From assembly GCA_964416385.1 (NCBI GenBank), contig CAYQDW010000001.1, forward strand, positions 1-64,000: 64,000 nt of DNA. Reading direction: 5' to 3'. Below the pieces are notes generated by a model. The model was not told the origin of the DNA, did not search any database, and saw nothing but the letters and a program-made list of their open reading frames with translations. The translations under genes were made by a program, and so were the position numbers. Position 1 is the first letter of the stretch. Every line of letters begins with the position of its first letter. Origin of the DNA: JAUHWL01 sp964416385. GTDB taxonomy: Bacteria; Bacteroidota; Bacteroidia; Flavobacteriales; Schleiferiaceae. This document shows, piece by piece, positions 57,709-64,000 of this stretch.

Positions 57709-59400
57709 TTAAAGCTTGGTGTTAACTACAGCCATAATCGCTTTTTCCCTTTCAATGGCTTTGGCTTCAATGGCTTCTGCCTTGGCCAACGCTGCATCAA
57801 CAAACGCTTGGTTTGAAAAACCCGCGCAGTTAATTCGGACGTTAAGATGCGCACCTCTTATGGCTGTTAAGGCACACATAGCGCCAACACCGGCATCGCT
57901 GATAGATGCCTTTAGACCATGTTCTGCCATTGCCTCCATCACCTCCATGCTATCATAGGCTGTTTCCATAACGGCAAGTGGGGTATTTATAGCACCTTCT
58001 GTAGCCGTAGCAATGGCTAGCTTCCGCGCTTCTTTTTCTGCATCAGTTGATTTTGGCAAGCGGTAGGCTTCCATAATCTGTGTAAAGGCCTGCGTATCTG
58101 CATCTACCATGTAGAGCAGTTTTTGCTGGTATTTTTGTCCTTTCTCAGCCCAATCAGAATAAAACGCCCATTGCTCATCCCAGCCTCTTTTGTGCGCACT
58201 TAAATTGGCCACCATAGTGCCGAGCGCAACGCCCAAGCTACCCACATATGCGGCAATAGAACCGCCACCTGGCGCAGGACTTTCAGAAGCAGTTTCATCA
58301 GCAAATTCACGAAGGTTCATGGCAATTAGTGGTTGCGCTGAGGCGTCATCAAGCATATACTCAATGATTTTTTCCTTGGGGTTAAATGGCTTCAAGTCAT
58401 CAAGACCGAGGCTTTTAACGGCAATTTTTATTTTTTCACTTTCAGAAATCCCCAAAGAACGTTCTTGCTTTCTAAGAAAATAATCGGCTGCATCTAGCAT
58501 AGCCTGCTTTGGTATTAAACCTACCAACTCAGACCCTGTAACACGTAAACCGCGTTCTGTGGCAGATTTAACCGTTTCATCAAAGGCGATATGCACCGGG
58601 GTAATGGCAATGTTGGTAAGGTTATAGCTGATTTGTGCAATACCATATTCTTCAATATACCAACCAATGCCTTTAACTGCTTTTAAGCGACCAGGAATTC
58701 TAATGGGCTCGCCATTTTCATCAAGTACGGGTTTGCCATCTGGCTTGTTGTTTTCTGTTTTTACGCGTCCTGCCTCACGTATATCAAACGCAATAGCGTT
58801 AGCCCTGCGTGTAGAGGTAGTGTTGAGGTTTACATTGTAAGCCACCAAAAAATCGCGTGCACTAATGGCGGTTGCACCAGTTTTCATTACATGATCTGTA
58901 AATGCTGCGGGGCCAAAGTCAGGTTTCCAAGCGGGATCTACTAACTTTTTGGCCAGGCCTTCATATTCACCTTGTCTGCAGTTGGCCAGATTTTTACGTT
59001 TAGGCTCGCGCGCTGCATTTTCATAGCAGTAAACTGGAATGTTTAACGCGTTACCAACCCGCTCGGCCAATTTTAAGGCGTAGGGTATAACCTCCTCCAT
59101 TGTAATGTTGGCCACTGGCACCAATGGGCATACATCTGTTGCACCAAAACGCGGATGTTCTCCTTTATGCGTGCGCATATCTATGAGCTCAGAAGCCTTT
59201 TTAATGAGCAAAAAAGCAGCTTCAATAACCGGTTCGGGTTCTCCAACAAAAGTGATAACCGTTCTGTTGGTGGCAGCACCGGGATCAATATCTAAAAGCT
59301 TAACGCCAGGTACGGTTTCTACAACACTTGCAATGGCTTTGATTTTATCTTGATTTCTGCCTTCTGAGATATTAGGCACGCATTCAATAAGTTTTTTCAT
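57709..59400 (-). CDS. ftcD: Bifunctional glutamate formimidoyltransferase / formimidoyltetrahydrofolate cyclodeaminase
   Basis: A 563-residue fusion. Residues 1-300 form the formiminotransferase (LIECVPNISEGRNQ...RTHKGEHPRFGATDVCPLVPV with the catalytic His). Residues about 355-563 form the cyclodeaminase (LREFADETASESPAPGGGSIAAYVGSLGVALGTMVANL). It moves the formimino group from N-formimino-glutamate to tetrahydrofolate and then releases ammonia, the last step of one histidine degradation route. It shares that pathway with hutI at 62568-63818, on the same strand. Length matches the mammalian-type fusion. Confidence 0.94.
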   Translation of the reverse strand: MKKLIECVPNISEGRNQDKIKAIASVVETVPGVKLLDIDPGAATNRTVITFVGEPEPVIEAAFLLIKKASELIDMRTHKGEHPRFGATDVCPLVPVANITMEEVIPYALKLAERVGNALNIPVYCYENAAREPKRKNLANCRQGEYEGLAKKLVDPAWKPDFGPAAFTDHVMKTGATAISARDFLVAYNVNLNTTSTRRANAIAFDIREAGRVKTENNKPDGKPVLDENGEPIRIPGRLKAVKGIGWYIEEYGIAQISYNLTNIAITPVHIAFDETVKSATERGLRVTGSELVGLIPKQAMLDAADYFLRKQERSLGISESEKIKIAVKSLGLDDLKPFNPKEKIIEYMLDDASAQPLIAMNLREFADETASESPAPGGGSIAAYVGSLGVALGTMVANLSAHKRGWDEQWAFYSDWAEKGQKYQQKLLYMVDADTQAFTQIMEAYRLPKSTDAEKEARKLAIATATEGAINTPLAVMETAYDSMEVMEAMAEHGLKASISDAGVGAMCALTAIRGAHLNVRINCAGFSNQAFVDAALAKAEAIEAKAIEREKAIMAVVNTKL

Positions 59401-59470
59401 TGTATGAAGTTTTAGGTAATAGGATTAGATTCCTATCTACTATAGATTTTAGGGGATTTTAATAGAAAAC

Positions 59471-60298
59471 TTAAGAGAAGACACCAAACACATCTTGTAC
59501 AGAACTGGTGGTTTTTGCATTAATCATTAATACCGGAATTTTAGCCCAATTAGAAATGATGTTTTGGTCAAAATTTGTTCCGAAAATATTCTTGATGCCA
59601 TCTTCATGGTGATTTAAAATGGCAATAACATCTGCATTTGTTAAATCGGCATAGTTAATAATCTGTTTATCGAAGTCCTCTTCAGCATTCGCATGGGTAG
59701 TGCTAAATGTTATGCCGTGCTCATTTAGATATCTTTTGGCAAATGAAACGTTACGATGCACTGCATTCTTTTGAAACTCATCCGTTTTTTCGGCCACAAA
59801 CAAGTGCACCTTAGCAGCAAACGTTTGGGCCACCTTACTAACAATGCTCAGTATCTGTTTTTCTTCAGAAACCAAGTCAATAGGCATAACAATATGGTCT
59901 ATGTTGTCATTTTTAGGTAGGCGATCTTGGGTAATGAGAATGGGTATCTCAGAATTCATGACAATCTTATTGGCATGACTGCCAAATAGGTATTGCAGCC
60001 CTTTTAAGCCGTGTGTGCCCATAACAATGATACCGCTGTTTAGTGCTTTACCAGCTTGGCCAATACCAGTGTATAAATCGCCCTGTTTGATATGTTTTTT
60101 AAAATCCACACCAGAATTTTGATGGCTATTTATCAAATGATCTAGTTTTTGGTCAATAGCATTAATGTGCTCATCTTTCTCTACAATATGCAATAGCGTT
60201 ATACCAGTATTTAAAACTTTGGCTGCACCTATGGCATATGCCAATGCTGTTTCTGATATTTCAGTAAAGTCAATAGGGACAAGAATTTTATGGCTCAT
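59471..60298 (-). CDS. Universal stress protein (two UspA domains)
   Basis: A 275-residue protein made of two UspA domains. The first (1-140) has ILVPIDFTEISETALAYAI and the ATP-binding-like GTHGLKGLQYLFGSHANKIV; the second (about 140-275) is more divergent (DHIVMPIDL...ADVIAILNHHEDGIKNIFGTNFDQNII) and lacks a clear nucleotide loop. UspA proteins respond to starvation and oxidative or membrane stress in the cytoplasm. It sits 33 bases after the HD gene and 70 bases before ftcD. Confidence 0.88.
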   Translation of the reverse strand: MSHKILVPIDFTEISETALAYAIGAAKVLNTGITLLHIVEKDEHINAIDQKLDHLINSHQNSGVDFKKHIKQGDLYTGIGQAGKALNSGIIVMGTHGLKGLQYLFGSHANKIVMNSEIPILITQDRLPKNDNIDHIVMPIDLVSEEKQILSIVSKVAQTFAAKVHLFVAEKTDEFQKNAVHRNVSFAKRYLNEHGITFSTTHANAEEDFDKQIINYADLTNADVIAILNHHEDGIKNIFGTNFDQNIISNWAKIPVLMINAKTTSSVQDVFGVFS

Positions 60299-60331
60299 GA
60301 GCAGTTTTTTGGGTGGCGAAAGTAAGCATCA

Positions 60332-60922
60332 CTACGAAACAATTCCTTTTAAGAGTGCGAAATTATCCTGTTTACCACGTTCATGAAATTCGGCACAAAA
60401 TGGCGTATGGAGCTTAAAACTTGTAAAAAACTCAATTTGAATATTCCGCCAATCAGTATCATTTATGGGCCTTCCTAAAAGTTCTTCTTCTTGGCGGTAT
60501 AAATTGGCTATTGGGAAGTAATATGGTGTGCTAACGTAAAACAAATCAGCATCGCAAATAATTTTTTCTAATAATGTTTTGGGTTGTTGTGGAAATTTTG
60601 TCGCCATGATCAAATTGCAAACAGCATCAATATCGCCTCGGCTAAGTTTTATTGTAGGCAATATTTTTTGCGCGAAGGCACAGCCAACTTCTTCGTGATG
60701 GTCATAATCATCAACAATACCATAATCATGCAAGCAAGCTGCAATCTGTAAAAGATGTAAATCAGCTTCTGAAATGCGCATTTTGTTTGCAAGAAAGGTT
60801 GCGTCTCTCAAAACCATAGCGGTATGTGTAATAGAATGATACACGTATTTAGGTCCCAGTTTTAAACGTAGATTCTGGAAGAGTGTCTCAATAATTCGAG
60901 GCATGTCAGTTTTTAGTAACAT
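60332..60922 (-). CDS. HD-domain metal-dependent phosphohydrolase
   Basis: A 196-residue protein with the HD sequence: YHSITHT (first His), ACLHDYG (H-D pair, about residue 69-70) and CDADLFY (distal Asp). Further helices with RQEEELLGRPINDTDW follow. HD proteins hydrolyse nucleotide or cyclic nucleotide phosphates; the sequence does not tell which. It is encoded between the AraC-type regulator and the stress protein. Confidence 0.8.
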   Translation of the reverse strand: MLLKTDMPRIIETLFQNLRLKLGPKYVYHSITHTAMVLRDATFLANKMRISEADLHLLQIAACLHDYGIVDDYDHHEEVGCAFAQKILPTIKLSRGDIDAVCNLIMATKFPQQPKTLLEKIICDADLFYVSTPYYFPIANLYRQEEELLGRPINDTDWRNIQIEFFTSFKLHTPFCAEFHERGKQDNFALLKGIVS

Positions 60923-60982
60923 GTGGGTTTACATTAGGTTAGAAAATAAGATTGGAAGGGAAATGCGGGTTAGCGTGTTTAA

Positions 60983-62563
60983 TTAATGGTTGGCTACCTC
61001 GCTTGGTGAAAAGCCATGTATTTCATGAAAAATACGGCTAAAATAGGCGGGGCTGCTAAAGCCATAGCGGTAAGCAATTTGGCTTATTGTTCCGGTATGC
61101 GCCTTTAGGTCTTGGTATGCTTTTTTAATTTTATAATGTTTGATGTATTGTGTGGTACTCATGGTGGTTATGGCTTTAAGTTTTCTATGAATTTGCGTTC
61201 TACTCATATACATTTCTTTGCTCAACTGTTCTACCCCAAAATGTTCATCTGCTAAATTTTTGTCTAATAGACCATTGATTTTGGCCAGAAAACTTTCTTC
61301 TAACGATAAAGACTTGGATTGTTTAAAAGCTTTAATGGCATCTTGGTAGGCCGCTTGATATACTTTTTTACGGTTTTCTATAACATTGGTTAGCAGCAAA
61401 TAGGTTTGTTCTGGGTCTTCTGTCTTATAAACAATGGCATCGGCTTGAGCCGCTACCAAATCTTTGTGTTTTATGGCTGTGGTGCCGCTAAAAAGCGCCA
61501 TGGGTACGTGGCTTACAACACCGTTTTTCCTTAAAAACTTCAGGGCCTCGATACCGCTGGTATTATCGATATTCTTTTGGATGACAATTAAATCAGGAAC
61601 GATTTCAAGACTTTTACCGAGTGCACCATCAATACTATTGATAAAGAGCAGTTGCGCATTATTTTTCCAAACCTCTCTCCAAAAGGGCTCGTATTCATCC
61701 TCAGCCATAACTACAACCAAAGGTGTTTTCTCTTTGGGCAGCCGTACTTCTAAAATTTCATCAGTGTCAATCTCCATTACTTCCTCCATCATCGCTAGTT
61801 GCTCATAGTTTATATCTTCAAAGATTTCAACATGCTTAAAAGGAATTGACTTTTTGGTAGAAAAGCAGGGTAAGGTTACTAGAAAGCGGGTATGAGAAAA
61901 CTTCTCACTTTCTACACTAATAGTGCCCTGAAGCGATTCTACCAAGTATTTTGTTAGATAGAGGCCAATGCTCGTGCCTTGATAGTACATGAGATGTATT
62001 GGGTCTTTTTCATAATACAAATCAAATATGTGAGGTACTTTTTCTGGAACAATGCCAATGCCGTTATCCCAAATTTCAATCTGAATTTTGTTTTGTTCTT
62101 TTAGGTAATAAAGAGAAAGTCGCACAATACCTCCTTCGGCCTTCATAAACCTTATGCCATTGGCAATGAGCCGATAAACAATGCGGTGTAACTTTTGAAA
62201 ATCTATAAAGCACTCCAGTTGATCTACTGAAGATTTAAATTCTAGAATAACGTTTTTTTCTGCCGCTGCGGGCGAGAAACTCTTCAGAATGGTTTCAGAA
62301 TAGCTAACCACATTGGTTTTAATCATGCGGTAAAGCACATCGCCATCAATCAATTTTGCAAGAGAGAAAATATCACGCGTAAGCGACCTAAATTTATACG
62401 CATTGCGCAGGGCAACGTTGAGTTGAAGGCGCTTGGCTTGATTGGTTTCATGGCGCTCAAATTCTTCTAGCGTGGCAACTAAAATACTTAACGGTGAGTT
62501 GAATTCCGTTGATATATTCACCCCAATACGGGCTAGGCGTTGTAATTCTTTCTTGCTATCCAT
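60983..62563 (-). CDS. Cytoplasmic HTCS-like regulator with degenerate kinase and receiver domains and an AraC-type DNA-binding domain
   Basis: A 526-residue soluble protein in hybrid two-component order. Residues 1-70 are a HisKA-like helix pair in which the phosphoacceptor His is replaced by T19 (ISTEFNSPLSIL). Residues about 95-235 are an HATPase domain with N box, G1 (WDNGIGI) and G2 (QGTSIGLYL) still recognisable. Residues about 280-395 are a receiver in which the phospho-Asp is Q329 (PDLIVIQ) though K380 remains. Residues about 425-526 are an AraC-type helix-turn-helix (EQLSKEMYMSRTQIHRKLKAI, ISQIAYRYGFSSPAYFSRIFHEIHGFSPSEV). It has no sensor or membrane part. It starts five bases after hutI ends. 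Confidence 0.88.
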   Translation of the reverse strand: MDSKKELQRLARIGVNISTEFNSPLSILVATLEEFERHETNQAKRLQLNVALRNAYKFRSLTRDIFSLAKLIDGDVLYRMIKTNVVSYSETILKSFSPAAAEKNVILEFKSSVDQLECFIDFQKLHRIVYRLIANGIRFMKAEGGIVRLSLYYLKEQNKIQIEIWDNGIGIVPEKVPHIFDLYYEKDPIHLMYYQGTSIGLYLTKYLVESLQGTISVESEKFSHTRFLVTLPCFSTKKSIPFKHVEIFEDINYEQLAMMEEVMEIDTDEILEVRLPKEKTPLVVVMAEDEYEPFWREVWKNNAQLLFINSIDGALGKSLEIVPDLIVIQKNIDNTSGIEALKFLRKNGVVSHVPMALFSGTTAIKHKDLVAAQADAIVYKTEDPEQTYLLLTNVIENRKKVYQAAYQDAIKAFKQSKSLSLEESFLAKINGLLDKNLADEHFGVEQLSKEMYMSRTQIHRKLKAITTMSTTQYIKHYKIKKAYQDLKAHTGTISQIAYRYGFSSPAYFSRIFHEIHGFSPSEVANH

Positions 62564-62567
62564 AAGC

Positions 62568-63818
62568 TCATAATCCTTGTACTCTTCCGTTCAAAATATG
62601 CATTTCAACATGGTTGTGACCAACGTTGTAGGGTATGTAGGTTAGCGAAGGTATTTCTTTTGTAATAATGAGGTTAGCCCTTTTGCCGCGCGTTATGCTC
62701 CCTAGTTCATCAGAAAGTTCTAAGGCAGCAGCACCATTAATGGTTGCGGCATTAAAAGCTTCTATTGGGGTTAAATTCATTTGTGTGCAAGCTAGAGATT
62801 GTACCAGCTGCATGTTTCCAGATGGTGAAGAACCAGGGTTAAAATCTGTTGCCAAGGCTATTTTAGCATCATGCTGCAAAAGTGTTCTAGCAGGGGCGTA
62901 AGGTATTTTAATAAATAGCGAGCAAATGGGTAACAGAGTGGCAATAGTAGCGCTGTTAGCTAGGCTGTTAAAATCTTCAGCGGCCATTACTTCTAAATGG
63001 TCTACACTTATAGCCTTGTGTTTTACACACGCGGCAATACCGCCAATGGCGTTAAATTGATTAACATGAACTTTTGGTTTTAAGCCGTACTTGGCTGCAG
63101 CTATTAAAAGCTGTTCTGTTTGTGCAACAGAAAAATAGCCTTCTTCACAAAACGCATCAACATAATCTGCTAAGCCTTCTTCTGCTACCTGTGGCAAAAC
63201 TTCGTTAATCATCAGATCTACGTAGGCATCTGCATTTAGCGTATAGGCTTGTGGTACCGCGTGCAGGGCTAAAAATGTTGTTTTTATGATGGCATCGGTT
63301 TGATTTTTTAGGGCTTTGGCGGTGCGTAACATTTTCAATTCTCCAGCAACAGAAAGGCCATAACCACTTTTAATTTCTATGGCGCCCGTGCCCATATTTA
63401 TGACATCGTTTAAGCGTGCTAAACTTTGTGTTAAAAGTGCCGCTTCAGAGGTATCGGCTAGCTTTTTGGCAGAGTTTAGAATGCCACCCCCGCGCTTGGC
63501 GATGTCTGCATAACTCAAGCCATTGAGCCGCATTTCAAATTCATCTTCGCGTGTACCGGCATAAACCAAATGTGTATGAGAATCTACATAGCTTGGCAGT
63601 ACAAGTTTGCCTGTAGCATCTATGATTTTACAACTCTCCACAAGGTTTTTGGGGAGCGATGCCATTTCTCCAAAATCAGTAATGCGCTGGCCAGAAATAT
63701 GCAGCCATGCTTTTGTAAGAGATTTAACTTTACTGAGCTCGGCACCCGTAAGCACTTTGATTTCTGGAGGTAAAATGCCAATGAGTTCTTTAATGTTTAT
63801 GATAAGGATATCGTCCAT
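62568..63818 (-). CDS. hutI: Imidazolonepropionase
   Basis: The start at 63818 gives 416 residues, normal for HutI; the open frame runs further upstream to 63983 but that part crosses the aroC gene and is rejected. Metal ligands are visible in VDSHTHLVYAG (about residues 74-84), in VHVNQFNA and in ALATDFNPGSSPSGNM. It hydrolyses imidazolone-5-propionate to N-formimino-glutamate, the substrate of ftcD. It lies divergent from aroC, 85 bases apart, and directly upstream of the pseudo-kinase regulator gene. Confidence 0.94.
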   Translation of the reverse strand: MDDILIINIKELIGILPPEIKVLTGAELSKVKSLTKAWLHISGQRITDFGEMASLPKNLVESCKIIDATGKLVLPSYVDSHTHLVYAGTREDEFEMRLNGLSYADIAKRGGGILNSAKKLADTSEAALLTQSLARLNDVINMGTGAIEIKSGYGLSVAGELKMLRTAKALKNQTDAIIKTTFLALHAVPQAYTLNADAYVDLMINEVLPQVAEEGLADYVDAFCEEGYFSVAQTEQLLIAAAKYGLKPKVHVNQFNAIGGIAACVKHKAISVDHLEVMAAEDFNSLANSATIATLLPICSLFIKIPYAPARTLLQHDAKIALATDFNPGSSPSGNMQLVQSLACTQMNLTPIEAFNAATINGAAALELSDELGSITRGKRANLIITKEIPSLTYIPYNVGHNHVEMHILNGRVQGL

Positions 63819-63866
63819 ACGTAGTAGCGGTATAAGGCTGAAAAATAAGAACTCTTTTGGGATGCA

Positions 63867-63897
63867 TTTGGGTAGCCCAAAAATCGCGCTAATTTTG
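63867..63897 (+). promoter_or_regulatory. aroC promoter
   Basis: TTTG (63867-63870), a 19-base spacer and TAATTTTG (63890-63897) match both elements of the Bacteroidota consensus. The box ends six bases before the ATG at 63904, so the transcript is probably leaderless. Confidence 0.7.
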
Positions 63898-63903
63898 AAC
63901 CAA

Positions 63904-64000
63904 ATGGCAGGCAATACACTAGGAACACTGTTTAGGCTCACCACGTTTGGCGAAAGCCACGGCAAGGCTATTGGCGGCATCATTGATGGATGCCCGCCGG
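63904..64000 (+). CDS. aroC: Chorismate synthase, 5' end only
   Basis: The first 32 codons (NTLGTLFRLTTFGESHGKAI, GGIIDGCPP) are the conserved N-terminal signature of chorismate synthase, which converts EPSP to chorismate for aromatic amino acids. The gene is cut by the window edge. The promoter directly upstream and the divergent hutI fix the start. Confidence 0.93.
   Translation, partial: MAGNTLGTLFRLTTFGESHGKAIGGIIDGCPP

Noticed and set aside
63819..63983. Upstream extension of hutI
   Set aside because: It covers the aroC start and promoter on the opposite strand, and HutI proteins begin near the ATG at 63818.
1..64000. tRNA, rRNA and CRISPR candidates
   Set aside because: Intergenic intervals were scanned for cloverleaf ends, repeated spacers and rRNA-like stretches; none seen.

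Overview
The window is about 64 kb of a low-to-moderate GC chromosome from a member of the Bacteroidota (Bacteroidetes). Several independent signs agree. Many secreted proteins end in type IX secretion (T9SS) sorting domains of both the short type A and the gliding-associated type B form. Candidate promoters carry the Bacteroidota -7 box TAnnTTTG rather than an E. coli -10 box. Shine-Dalgarno sequences are mostly absent. The families present (CarH-like MerR with an ECF sigma and crtI/crtB, UMF1 transporter, DUF5777 barrel, FeoB with a small Cys-rich partner, HTCS-like AraC regulator) are typical of the phylum. I cannot name the genus. No rRNA, tRNA, CRISPR array or transposase gene was recognised.

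Layout. 1-9292 is an accessory region built around GDP-heptose synthesis: a beta-helix secreted protein (cut by the left edge), a DUF4240-like protein, gmhA, hddA, a toxin-antitoxin pair, a MITE-like repeat, a decayed gene 3' end, a decayed M43 protease with its still-open C-terminal part, a T9SS cargo protein, and then an unusual three-domain hddC-gmhB-kinase fusion. 9399-20299 holds a YwqK-like protein, mnmA, a subtilisin-like protease, a nitronate monooxygenase, an Nramp-like transporter without the usual metal ligands, a giant type B T9SS cargo, and guaB. 20514-25610 is an envelope-folding operon (three SurA/PpiC-type proteins) ending in a MoxR ATPase. 25602-28092 (minus) is a dolichyl-phosphate-mannose-synthase-like glycosyltransferase and a GT39-like membrane protein with a MORN tail. 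28277-31410 is a two-component system and fabI; prfC follows on the minus strand.

33265-40192 is the most coherent system: a CarH/LitR-type MerR regulator with the cobalamin-binding motifs intact, an ECF sigma factor whose promoter is overlaid by a palindrome, crtI, crtB, idi, a PTPS-type pterin synthase, folE, a 43-codon small gene and a photolyase. I read this as a B12-photoreceptor-controlled response to light: carotenoid for quenching, photolyase for repair, and reduced pterin either for the photolyase antenna or as an independent cofactor. 40290-42807 is feoA-feoB plus the small Cys-rich partner, with a DtxR-like operator candidate over the promoter.

42797-57573 is a mix: a conserved protein of unknown function, a MacB-type permease, a phosphodiesterase-TPR-sulfotransferase fusion, a T9SS cargo protein, aconitase, an outer-membrane barrel, a UMF1 transporter, an OB-fold protein, a small haem lipoprotein with YceI and DUF5777 partners, and an NfeD-stomatin pair. 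57709-63818 (minus) contains histidine-degradation genes (hutI, ftcD) around a regulator that looks like a hybrid two-component system with both phosphoacceptors lost, an HD hydrolase and a universal stress protein. aroC starts at the right edge.
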